From positions 2,232,001-2,296,000 of the forward strand of contig RQOL01000906.1 in assembly GCA_013076295.1 (NCBI GenBank): 64,000 nucleotides of DNA, written 5' to 3'. Origin of the DNA: Sanderia malayensis. Lineage: Eukaryota; Cnidaria; Scyphozoa; Semaeostomeae; Pelagiidae. Shown here one piece after another: positions 10,802 to 21,921 of the stretch (position 1 is its first letter; the number at the start of each line of letters is the position of its first letter). Both the position numbers and the translations under genes were made by a program. Under the pieces are notes generated by a model that searched no databases, had not been told where the DNA came from, and was given only the letters and a program-made list of their open reading frames with translations.

Positions 10802-13800
10802 ATGTTGTTGAGTAGTGTGGGCACTTTATTTCTGAAGTTAGTCATCATTTTTGCATTGATAACTTGCAGCACACAAACCCAAGGTGAGACAATATTACTT
10901 GTTTGAACTTCCTATTTTACTCTTGACTGTACTTGAAGGAAGTCAATGTTTTAAATAAGTTTTATTATTTCAAATAATATTCATTGACTGTTTAGAACTA
11001 TAATACATTATATTATATTAATTTTGCATGCATGAGTTGTTATTGAGTTTCTTGGAAGAAATTGAGGGTTTCCAGGAAAAAACGGTATTAAAGTTTAGGC
11101 CTATTTATTTCAATAGCCTCCTGACAACAGCGAAATTTCACATTTTTTACTATTTAATCTCTTGACCTCAATTTGATCTGCCGCTCATTGAATGCTGAGA
11201 ATCGTATTGATAGTGAGTGAGCGAGAAGTTCAATCTTTCTCAGTGTGACATTGCGTAACATGTGCATGCCACCACGTTTGCCAAAACCAATCATCATCCT
11301 CCCAAAAACCAACTTCCAATTTCGAAGTGGTCGATAAAATAGGAAACTCGATAAGAATTCTATGCAGAGAACGATATTTTTTAATCTCATTGGCATTTTT
11401 ATAACGAAATGATTATTTGATTGTTCTGCAGCCTGCAACTATTTTTTGAAACCAATCCTCCATTGACCTCGGCACTTGTTTTGAGTTTCACAGCTGGAAT
11501 ACATACAAACAACAAGAGAAACTTTGCTTCATTCAAAACTTTGAAGCATGATTACCGTAAATCCTAAAACGAAATTTTAGATGGATTATTGCTCAAATTA
11601 TTGCTCAATATTAAGCAAAATAAAACCTATACGATGCAACCAATTGATGAAATTATTGGTTTAAACTTGCTGTTATTTGCAATACATTCACTAAACAACT
11701 TCAATGTCTGGAACTTGGGCTCAATATCCTTGCAAACGATTATCAGGATGGGGGCTTATTCGAGGGGAGGGCTTATTCGGAGGTGGGGGCTTACATATTC
11801 GAGGAGAGGATCGCCGGCCAAGGGCCAAATAGGTTCTTCAAGATTGTTCCCGGCTGCCTGTCAAATAATCACTTTGTTTTCATAAAGACATGTTTCAATA
11901 AATTTAAACATTAACTTTTTAATTCGAATGCTTTTTATTTAATGTCGTCTCAGCTCAACTCGATTGTTTTTGTCTAGCAAAAGACATTTTTTTCCAGTTG
12001 TTGTTTGCATTGCAACAAGGCGAGCGCGAGGTTAACTTCAAATGCGCTCCATGGAGTATAACCCAATTCTTTATTGCATTTGTTTCAATGCTTTGTTTCA
12101 GATTGCAATGTTATTGACAACCAAAGAATCGATTGTGGGTGGCATGGAATTGACCAGGCAATTTGCGAAACATCGGTGAACTGCTGTTGGAAATCAGCAG
12201 CAACTTCCGGTATTCCTTGGTGCTTCTATGACCAGAGTGAGTTGAAACGAAATTTGCTTCCTTTGTATGAAACAATACCCTGGGAACGAGACTCTTTTAG
12301 AGTTCCCCTACGACTTTTTTTTCATTTCTCAATGCAATAATACTTGAAAGTTGAAACGCTTATTTCCGATCTGAAAATTATTTGTTAATCTCACGCCTTG
12401 TCCAAGAGTTATTACATGATCCATGTAATAACTCTTGGATGATCCATGAAACACGCCTTGACGAAATGTGTTTCATGGACCACCCCTTCTGCCGCATCAT
12501 TTTTAATAATAGGAAATCTATCGGATTCCTCCATCTATTTGCCAACTATCAACCTATTCCTTCATCTATCAACCTCAAAGTTTAACTATATGTTAATTTT
12601 TATCGTTTTGTTGTATACTTTATAGGTATAGCAGCATCTTTGAAGACAGAAAGCAAATGCGAACACCATGATCCAGCCAAACTTTCGTGCTCTGCGAATG
12701 AGCAAATCAAAATCATCAACGTATTCTACGGTAGAGATCCTGGTGATAATTCATGTCACAATGCAGGCAGTGTTCTTTGTTACAATCCTAATGCGAAAAA
12801 CATAGTCAATGATATGTGCAAATGCAACTCGACTTGTCTGGTCTATCCGTCTGGAAGCATATGGAATTTTGATCAGACGTGCGATTCTTTGAATGCTCAA
12901 CTCCGAGTGTTTTACATTTGCGTTGCAAGAGGTATTTTCTCAAGCTGTTTTCTTCCAACTCAAATCTATGGGAAGCTCTCGTGGGCTAAAAAATTGGTCA
13001 TGATTGGAATATTTTTGTAAGAATTGTGATTGTTCCGTCCGACAAACGCTCCTTTTTAGACTAGAAATATTAATAGTAACACTTATTCGTAGTTTCACTG
13101 AAAAAGAAGTGCAGGTTATGTAAGCTGTGATTCAATGGCATAGGGTTTGGGGGCGAAAGGCCCACTTTTCCATTAATAATGATGCAAGCCCTTTTTATTG
13201 ATGAGATTTCTCCTCTCGAATGTAAACACGTGTCAGATCCTTTTTATTGTTGTATCTCCCGCACCCCTGGATATTGAACAGTCCACTGTACCAAGAAATG
13301 AAAGGAGATCTTGCATAATTGGTACAAAAACTCCGTAACACAGTTAGCCCATTGTCCATATTGTCGCAAATTGAATAATGCATACTGGATATTTTTTATT
13401 TTGCTGCTTATCTTGTAGATTCTACAGCATGTCATTCGTTAAACCAGTCTTCTACCAGAACTCTGCTATCATCTGAGAGCACCGTAGTAATGCAAACACC
13501 TTTAACCAGCATTGGAAGAGTTTTAACAAGAAGCATTGAAGGAAGTACTGCTGGATTAACATCAATGTCATTAGAGTCCATTAAATCGATGGAGCCTTCC
13601 ACTACTATGGTTGAAAGTACTGCTGAAGCAACATCAATGTCATTAGAGTCCACTAAATCGATGGAGCTTTCCACTACTATGGTTGTAAGTGCTACTGAAG
13701 CAACATCAATGTCATTAGAGTCCACTAAATCGATGGAGTCCTCAACTTCCATGGTTGAAAGTTCTGCTGAAGCAACATCAATGTCATTAGAGTCCACTAA

Positions 13801-15405
13801 ATCGATGGAACTTTCCACTACTATGGTTGAAAGTTCTGCTGAAGCAACATCAATGTCATTAGAGTCCACTAAATCGATGGAGCTTTCCACTACTATGGTT
13901 GAAAGTACTGCTGAATTAACATCAATGTCACTAGAGTCCACTAAATCGATGGATCTTTCCACTACTATGATTGAAGGTACTGCTGAATTAACATCAATGT
14001 CATTATGGTCCACTAAATTGATGGAGCCCTCAACTACTATGGTTGAAGGTACTGCTGAATTAACATCAATGTCATTAGAGTCCACTAAATCGATGGAGCC
14101 CTCAACTACTATGGTTGAAAGTACTCCTGAAGCAACATCAATGTCATTAGAGTCCACTAAATCGATGGAGCCCTCAACTACTATGGTTGAAAGCACTGCT
14201 AAAGCAACATCAATGTCATCAACTAAACAGATCGATTCTTCAACAAGTGCTTTCTCCAGTTCGACAGAAAGGTCAAGCAAGAGTAGCAGCTCGGCCCTAG
14301 CAATAACATCAACAACGATAAAACTGACAAAGTCGACTAACATCGTTACTCCATCATCTTTCAGTTCTAAATTCATTACTGAAACATCCGTAAAGCTACA
14401 GCAGTCTAGCTCAAGCCGCATAGAGACCTCAGCTTTGCGAAGGAGCTCAATAGCCATAGCAAAGGCCACCTCTTCAGCGCCAGGTAAATGTTTTATCTGT
14501 TTCAATGCTTCTTTGTGACAGTTTTAATGCTTCATTTATAGACATTCGCTTTGTTTATTTTTCAGTTGCTTCAAGCAGCATTGTACCATCTCCTTCTTCA
14601 AGTCTAGCAATATCATCTTCAGTTATAAATCCCACAGTCACAGGCAAAAAGAAATCGAAATTGACCACAGTGCACAAGGCGTTGATAGGCATTGGATGTT
14701 TTGTTCTTCTACTAATAATCATTCTTATCGCTTATTGCAGATTATATCGAAGGAAGCGTTACAGGTAACTGTGCTCAACTTTTGACCAATGGCAATATCA
14801 GGGCAATTTGTTTATGGTGCCTTACTATTGACAAATTATTCAAAGTAATAGTTTTTATTTTCATACAGGCAACATAGTTTAATAACAGATGAGATTGCTG
14901 CAGTGCCTAACATGTATAACAGAGATGATTTTGTTTTGGAAGATATCCGTCATAAGTAAGTATGTTACCATGTTATTACATAGTCATGAGGCTATGGAAC
15001 ACCATTCTTATGATTATGGCTGTTAGGTCTCTCTATTTTTGTATCCTTTTTTATTCCTCTTTATATTTTGTCCCCTTTACATCTTTATACCTTTACCCTC
15101 TTTTATCCTTTTTATCTTTCTTTATATTTTGTCCCACATTGTACGTCATAGTTTGAACGTATCTTTGTCATTTTATATGCAATTGTTTTAAATGCAGTAG
15201 TATGTATTGTCTTTCATATATTTTCAGGTCTACGAATGAGGCTTTTGAACTTGGGGAGGACTCTTTTAACAACGATTTATACGGTATGAACTTTACCCTT
15301 AATAACTCCCCTAGCTTACATAATATACCTTATAGCGAATACATATACCTAACAGCCACTGTATTAATTGTCGAGCCAAAAACACTTTGCTTTGGTAGAC
15401 GTTGA
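10802..15405 (+). CDS. Type I membrane protein: trefoil, SUEL-type lectin, mucin-like stalk (tandem family member 1)
   Basis: Seven exons: 10802-10883, 12102-12236, 12626-12931, 13419-14483, 14566-14764, 14869-14955, 15228-15405; about 683 residues. Exon 1 is a signal peptide (MLLSSVGTLFLKLVIIFA, then a cleavage-like CSTQTQG). Exon 2 is one P-type trefoil with six Cys and the PWCFY end. Exon 3 is a galactose-binding SUEL/rhamnose-binding lectin domain (INVFYGRDPG, then LRVFYICVA, eight Cys). Exon 4 is a Ser/Thr stalk with nine 24-residue repeats. Exon 5 has a membrane helix (ALIGIGCFVLLLIIILIAY) and basic stop-transfer. Exons 6-7 are a cytoplasmic tail with a conserved E-D-I motif. The extracellular exons are separated by phase-1 introns, so each can be lost or gained cleanly. 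The last exon could instead splice at 15282/15283. Ligand binding at the cell surface is inferred from the domains. Confidence 0.75.
11553..11808. mobile_element. MITE copy related to 3534-3791, right end decayed
   Basis: The sequence starts TACCGTAAATCCT and follows the copy at 3534-3791 closely (shared ATTATTGGTTTAAACTTGCT at 11655-11674), but the right terminal repeat breaks off after ATTCGAGGA. It lies in intron 1 of the trefoil-lectin gene. Confidence 0.7.
12401..12479. repeat. Two adjacent perfect hairpins in an intron
   Basis: Hairpin one has perfect 18-bp arms at 12401-12418 and 12422-12439 with a 3-base loop. Hairpin two has perfect 12-bp arms at 12443-12454 and 12468-12479. CACGCCTTG flanks them as a direct repeat (12392 and 12452). 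They lie between the trefoil and lectin exons. Confidence 0.85.
13544..14191 (+). repeat. 72-bp coding repeat, nine copies (24-residue Ser/Thr stalk)
   Basis: Nine units translate as variants of STAEATSMSLESTKSMELST plus TMVE, with a degenerate tenth after them. High Ser/Thr content predicts dense O-glycosylation. The same 24-residue design recurs in the neighbouring paralogue at 18916-19491. Confidence 0.9.
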
Positions 15406-16327
15406 TTCAATCAAACAAGAATTTTACTACAGAACAGCTCAAATTCGTCTTGATGAGAAGTTATGAGGCTCACCACAGAGATATTGAGTCTCGCAACTTA
15501 GCGAGTTCTTGCATATCCTTTCAAAAGAAGCTGAATATTTTGCGTATTTTTCTGTTTAGATTTGAAAAAATGATGTTTCACCTGGACTTGATTAATTCAA
15601 TGCAATGCAGATATACATACGATAACATGAAGAATTGCTTCCATTTTCGATCGTTGGATCTGAGCAGGTATATCAATAAACATTTGTGACAATAGCTTAC
15701 AACGTATAGACAACGTATAGACAACGTATTTTTTTGTAATTAATCAATCCAACTAACGCAAATTATTCCACGGGGAATAATAGAAATAACAAGGATGATG
15801 TGACAATTTTTTAACTCAAATTATAAATAAACTAGAAAATATTCCAAGATTGAATATTGAGGGAATGGTTTGTATTTTAATCAGATGAATATCTGAAGCT
15901 GGGCTTTATTGAACATATAAAGGATTTTTCGAAGTACATACATCAATTCATAATAATGACAGTAATGATAATTCTACTTAATTCGTAAATACAGATCTTT
16001 GGAACATGATTTTGATTTATAATTATCGGACCTGAGCCAAATGGATAGTACAGCCACCTTCTCACTTGTGATCAGCTGGAAAAACTCTTGCTTATACTCT
16101 CTTACTGTATTACAACCAATCCTGCTATTTTTGCCCATTCCGCATATGAAATTCCGCATAATTATTTTGGATTAATTTGTGGAATAATTTAGTTGTTAAT
16201 TTGGTTTGGAATTAGCTTGGAATCGGATCACTAGTGGACCAACATTTTCATCTGGCAACCCTGTTCAACAACAACAACATATCTACCACACCACACGCAC
16301 ACCACACCACAGTACTTGGAAGCCGGA
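15406..16327. other. 3' region of family member 1 and spacer
   Basis: Sequence just after the stop (AGAAGTTATGAGG near 15455-15470) resembles the region after the stop of member 2 near 20820, suggesting homologous 3' UTRs. A short 12-bp tandem repeat (ACAACGTATAG type, three copies) sits at 15697-15728. No further gene is seen. Confidence 0.45.
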
Positions 16328-16338
16328 AAGCAAAGCAC

Positions 16339-18205
16339 CTGTTCCCATCCAGGTCTGGTTTCACATTCAGATTCGCAGACCCAGTTTCATATTCGCGAGG
16401 GATTATCGTCCCATTCAGGTTCGGATTCGAGAAAAGGCACGTGTTTCGATGTCATTCAATTCAATTTAATTTTTAAATCATTCTATCATTCTATGAAATC
16501 AATTCAATTAAAGAAAATTAAAACATCAAAATTAATAATATAATAGGATATAAGAACTACATTTACTTCTATATTTTTTACTTAATTTTGTACATGTTGG
16601 CTAATTTAATTTTTAAAGGCTTCAAACATGAAATTCATTGAAGTTGCTTAAAGTTTATTCCAAGAAGAATGGAATTTTCAACATTGTTACTTCCCCAATT
16701 ACATTACACATCTTTTAACATTACATATGTGCATAAATTTTTCATTTCTCAAAGCAGGTTGAAAAGTTTCGGAGCTATATATACGGACTGATGTGAAAAT
16801 AACCCGTATTTTATTTCATTTTACAAAATGATGCATGCAAAGCGACTGAAACAAACAATGGACTAAAATAATGCTTGTAAATTTTGATAAAGACACAAAG
16901 TAAAACCATGCAATGAAATCAATCAATTGAAATGCTATAAAAAATATTTATTTGCAAACGACTATGATGTTGTAGCTTGGAATTTTCTAACGAATGCATC
17001 TTTATTTTACACTGTTAATTTTTACTAATATCTGCATTGCAAGACCTGTTCCTACAGATCATAATAATTTCCAGCAAATAATTAAAACCATTTGTATAAA
17101 GCCCGTATAAAGTTTTACTACTGATTTGTTATGTTGTTGTTGTTGCCATCCCGTTATTTTTGTTGTTGTTCTACCTCGGAACATTTGGCCTAAGCAAATT
17201 CTGAATCTGAATCTACTCTTCTACGCCGCTATTACAACATATTTTGTACCAATTTCACCTGCAACCGCAGGGCATCCAATTCCTCTAGCTTCTGTAAAAA
17301 AAAATATGCAAATGTGGCCAGCATTTAAGCATTTATTGAGAAATGGAAGTTTTTGGCGAATCCGAACCTGAATGGGACGAAAATGATCATGCTGTGAATT
17401 TTGAATCTGAATCTACGCTTCTACGCCGTTATTACGATATATTTTGGACCAATTTTACTGCAACAGTGGGGCATCCAATTCTTCTAGCTTATGTGAAAAA
17501 ATCTTGCAAATGTAGCCAGTATTTAATGGGAAATGGCAATTTTTGTCGAATCAGAACCTGAATGGGACAAATATCCCGCTGCGAATTTTGAATCTGAATC
17601 TACGCTTCTACGCCGTTAATACGATATATTTTGGACCAATTTTACTGCAACAGTGGGGCATCTAATTCTTCTAGCCTCTGTGAAAAAATCTTGCAAATGT
17701 AGCAAGTATTTATTGAGAAATAGCAATTTTTGTCGAATCCGAACCTGAATGGGACGAAAATGATCATGCTGCGAATTTTGAATCTGAATCTAGGCTTCTA
17801 CGCCGTTATTACGATATATTTTGCACCAATTTCAACTTCAAGAGCAGGGCATCCAATTCCTCTAGCTTCTGTGAAAAAATCTTGCAAATCTGGCCAGTAT
17901 TTATTGAGAAATGGCAATTTTTGTCGAATCCGAACCTGAATGGGACGAATATCCCGCTGCGAATTTTGAATCTGAATCTAGACTTCTACGCCGTTATTAC
18001 GATATATTTTGCACAAATTTCAACTGCAACAGCAGGGCATCCAATTCTTCTGGCTTCTGCGAAAAAATCTTGCAAATCTAGCCAGTATTTATTGAGAAAT
18101 GGCAATTTTAGTCGAATCCGAACCTGAATGGGACGATAATCCCTCGCGAATATGGAGCTGGGTCGGCGAATCTGAATGTGAATCCAGACCTGAATGGGAT
18201 GTAGT
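16339..18205. mobile_element. 1.9-kb inverted-repeat element with internal 189-bp satellite
   Basis: The left end (about 16343-16435) is the reverse complement of the right end (about 18111-18200) over roughly 90 bases, including CAGGTCTGG and ATTCGCGAGGGATTATCGTC. An 11-bp direct repeat AAGCAAAGCAC flanks the element (16328-16338 and 18206-18216), as expected of a target duplication. Long terminal repeats and a duplication of about 9-11 bp recall Mutator-like elements. No transposase frame is seen. It separates tandem family members 1 and 2. Confidence 0.65.
17190..18130 (+). repeat. About five copies of a 187-190-bp tandem repeat
   Basis: The marker CGAATCCGAACCTGAATGGGA (one copy reads CGAATCA) starts at 17357, 17547, 17734, 17924 and 18113, giving periods of 190, 187, 190 and 189. 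Each unit includes CTACGCCGTTATTACGATAT and GGGCATCCAATTC. The last unit merges into the right terminal repeat of the surrounding element. Confidence 0.9.
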
Positions 18206-18329
18206 AAGCAAAGCACGCACGTTGCACAACACTACATTTGGCAACACCATAAATTTGACTATTTTTAAAAAAGCCAGGAAACGTTTTGCATATACGTATA
18301 GGTATCATTTATTCTACTACCTCGCCATC

Positions 18330-20679
18330 ATGTTGTTGATAAGTGTGGGAAATTTATTTGTGAAGTCAATCATCATTTTCGCATTCATAATTTGGAGCAC
18401 ACAGCCCCAAGGTGAGGCAATATTACTTATTTGAACTTTTTATTTTTGAATTTACCTGAGGGTTAATGTTTCAAATAATTCTCATCATTTCAAATATTTC
18501 ATTGCAGTTTAGAACTATGATATAATGAAATAAAATAATGTTGATAATGAATATTAACAATATTAATTTCAACAATATTCTCCACGGATGAGTTATTATT
18601 GAGTTTCTTGGAAGCAAAAGAGAATTCTGGGAATCACAATACTTTAAAGTTTAGGCCCATTCGTTTCATAGCGTTCCATGCATTGATATTTTTTTAACAC
18701 GTATGATAATTGTTTAGGAATATACAGGTTTAGGAATACACAATTGAATAATACATAACTGGATATTGTTTTATTCTACTGTTTGTCTTGTAGATTCTAC
18801 GGCATGTTCTTCGTTAAGCCAATCTTTTGCCAGAACTCTGCCATCACCTGACACCGCAATAATGCAAACCCCTTTTACTAGCATTGGAACAGTTTTAGCA
18901 AGAGGCATTGAAGAAAGCACTGCCGAATTAAGTTCAATGCCACTTGAATCAACTGAATCGTTTGAGCTTTCAACGATTATGATAAAAAGTACTGCTGAAT
19001 TAACGTCAATGCCATTTGAATCAACTGAATCACTGGAGCTTTCAACGATTATGATAGAAAGTACTGCTGAATTAACGTCAATGCCATTTGAATCTACTGA
19101 ATCATTAGAGCTTTCAACGATTATGATAGAAAGTACTGCTGAATTAACATCAATGCCATTTGAATCAACTGAATCACTAGAGCCTTCAACGATTATGATA
19201 GAAAGTACTGCTGAATTAACGTCAATGCCATTTGAATCAACTGAATCATTAGAGCTTTCAACAGTTATGATAGAAAGTACTGCTGAATTAACGTCAATGC
19301 CATTTGAATCTACTGAATCAATAGAGCTTTCAACGATTATGATAGAAAGTACTGCTGAATTAACGTCAATGCCATTTGAATCAACTGAATCATTAGAGCC
19401 TTCAACGATTATGATAAAAAGTACTGCTGAATTAACGTCAATGCCATTTCAATCAACTGAATCGTTAGAGCCTTCAACGATTATGATAGAAACCACTAGT
19501 GCTTTTTTGAGTTTCACGGAAGAGACCATAACATGGACCACCTTTTCAACACAAGGTAGAACATTTTATCTGATGACATGCGATTTCAAGCTGTTTAAGC
19601 ATGGACAGATTCAATTTTAAATATGATTCATTTGATGTCCTTTATTTATTTTTCAGTTGCTTCAAGGAGCATCATACCATTTCCTTCTTCAAGCTTAGCA
19701 GTATCATCTTCTGCTATAAAGCCCAGTATCATAGGCACAAGCAGTTTCAAGCTGACTACAGTGCACAAAGCATTAATTGGTGTTGCATGTTTTGTTGTTC
19801 TACTAGTAATCTTCCTTGTAGAGTATTACAGATATCGTAGAAGAAGGCGTTACAGGTAACTGATGACTTTGACAATAACATTTTTCGTTTTTTTCTACCT
19901 TTGATCCATGCTCTTATCTAGCCTCAGGGATCAAACGTGAATCTTGAGGTGCTTTACTATTACCAAACAATACTGAATACAGTCAACTCTGTCTTATTCG
20001 AACACCCTAGGGAAGCATGAAGAAGTTCGAATTATAGAGGCTTTTTTATAGTGTCCCTTCAAGGATCACTAATGAACTAGAGTTAGTTCATTAGTGATCC
20101 TTGAAGGGACAGAGAATTTCGTTCGAGTTAGATAGAGTTCGAATTACATGAGTTCGAACTATGAAGCTTTGACTGTATTGAATTTTATTATCATGCAGTG
20201 TGTTAAACAATGATGTTACTACAGAACCTTACATGTATATCACGAACGCCATCAGTATGGAAGATATCCATCACAAGTAAGCATGTTGCCATGTTTTTGA
20301 ATATAACTTTTCTCGAATTTCAAATCTTGCCTTCTTGTTGTGTTAGTAGTTTTACTTGTTTATTGTATACTACACTATTGAAAGCTGTCTCGATATGGGT
20401 TTGAATTATTTTATTTGTTGAAATGTCAGGGTTATAATACTTTGCTCCATGCAACAGAATCGCCACTCCTTCAAGAAACTATTTTAGTTTAGACAACATC
20501 AATTCGCCAGATTTCAATGTAGCAAGCCTGTTTTTATCTGATCTGCATCATAACTTGAACGCATTTTCTCAAGTCATGCTTTTTTCATAAAGGTTTTAAG
20601 CGTAGTAATAAAATTTGATGTTTTTTCATATACTTTCAGGTATGAAAATGAGGCATTTGATCACGAGGAAGAGTCTTGA
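18330..20679 (+). CDS. Mucin-like type I membrane protein (tandem family member 2)
   Basis: Five exons: 18330-18411, 18794-19555, 19657-19855, 20199-20276, 20640-20679; about 386 residues, stop TGA 20677-20679. The signal peptide exon is 82 bases, like both paralogues. The stalk exon joins it directly, so the trefoil and lectin exons of member 1 are absent. The stalk opens with STACSSLSQSFARTLPSPD, aligning with member 1, then has eight 24-residue repeats of the type STAELTSMPFESTESLELST. The membrane helix follows KLTTVHKALIGVACF, with an RYRRRRRYR stop-transfer. The tail contains MEDIHHK and ends YENEAFDHEEES; the Tyr-containing motif resembles sorting or adaptor motifs, which is inference. 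The 72-bp repeat keeps other frames open and those should be ignored. Confidence 0.75.
18916..19491 (+). repeat. 72-bp coding repeat, eight copies
   Basis: Eight 24-residue units, more uniform than those of member 1, which suggests recent amplification or homogenisation. Core: STAELTSMPFESTESLE. Confidence 0.9.
19980..20175. mobile_element. 196-bp MITE with TA flanks and a long central palindrome
   Basis: Ends read CAGTCAA and TTGACTG, flanked by TA (19978-19979 and 20176-20177), which fits Tc1/mariner-pogo targets. Internally, perfect 26-bp arms (20053-20078 and 20085-20110) surround a 6-base loop. It lies in the intron after the membrane exon of family member 2. Confidence 0.8.
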
Positions 20680-21921
20680 AACAACTATCTGCACGGTATG
20701 AAATTTACTTTTTTAGGTGTAAATATCTCAGCTTTATATTCGTTATATATTATGAGTTGAGTTAACTCAGCTTGAGTTTAAATGTAGAACGGTTCAAGGT
20801 AAAAGTTTAAATTCGTATGAGAAGTTATGAGGTTCAATATATCGACCATAGTGAGCCTCGTAACTTTAATTGGTAAGTTAATATTCCATCTTTGAATATT
20901 ATTCCATGATATTCAGAGATGAATTTGTCTATAAATTTCTTATAAAATGTTTCTTATAAGAAATGGGTGTATTTAAACTCCTGAAATTCAATGAAATATG
21001 GTTAAATTAACGTTGAATCCCATTAAATAGCACCTCCTGGTCACTTTGAAACAACCTTCAAATGGTTCAAAAGTTTGGGTCTCGAAAGTGCTGCAATAAA
21101 TAAATAATTTATGTATCATCCATGAAACCATGGATGCAAATTTCATCTTTTGAAATTCAATAGAATATAGCTTGTGATTATATTTTGAAATTCAATGAAG
21201 TATATGATTTGTAGTTGCAATGAACATTTGCTATCTCATTCGCATCAAACGATTCAATTTTGATCTGTTTCTAATACGCTAGGTAGATACCTATGCGTAC
21301 AAATTGGCCCTGTACAATTTACTGGACAAATAGATAGGTTAAGTTTCGAGCCCGCGAGCCTCGGCCTGCCACGCCGACGCCTTACCAACCAGGCTAACCA
21401 GTCACGCTTATGTATGGTGTCGTAAGGTCCTTCTGATCACATTGAGACACCTTTCCGCTCTCTGGCACAAATGGCTCAAAAGTTTGGGTCACGGAAGTGC
21501 CGCAACCAGTGATTAACTTTATGTATCATGCATGAAAACCGTCCATGCATACACCAATTTTTTTATAAGAAACTATGCAAAATCCTCGCACCAGAAATGA
21601 AAACATGTTGCAATGGAGTTCGAGTAAATCTGTGCCACTGAAAGAGAAGATGAACACGCACGGGTCTGTCCTGAAACAGAACTGATCCAGTCGCACCAGT
21701 ATCGACGCAAAGCATTGATGTAAAACCTGTCTTCACTATCATGTCGCAAGTTAGCGCCGCTGTTTGGTTTCGGCATTAATTTAATGGGCTGCTGACAAGA
21801 CATGACTAGGAGGAAGTGGGAAGGAATAACACTTGGAAGACAGAACAGAATACAAATTCCTTCGTTGACTTGAATACAGCATACTTTATCTCTATCATTT
21901 ATTTACACCACCTTTGCCATC
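20680..21921. other. Spacer with diverged direct repeats and a SINE-like head
   Basis: No gene is seen. The segments at about 21025-21140 and 21430-21560 resemble each other (shared TCAAAAGTTTGGGTC and TTTATGTATCAT). A tRNA-like SINE head lies at 21340-21410. Confidence 0.5.
21340..21410 (-). repeat. tRNA-derived SINE head or tRNA pseudogene
   Basis: Read on the minus strand there is an A-box-like TAGCCTGGTTGG (21385-21396) and a B-box-like GGGCTCGAAAC (21343-21353) at normal tRNA spacing. The stems are imperfect, so it is not a functional tRNA. The repeated flanking sequence suggests a SINE. Confidence 0.5.

Noticed and set aside
13432..14505. A 357-codon minus-strand frame (Asp/Val-rich repeats) opposite the stalk of family member 1
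   Set aside because: It arises from the 72-bp repeat having no stop in this antisense frame. The plus strand has a signal peptide, splice phases and paralogues that explain the locus.
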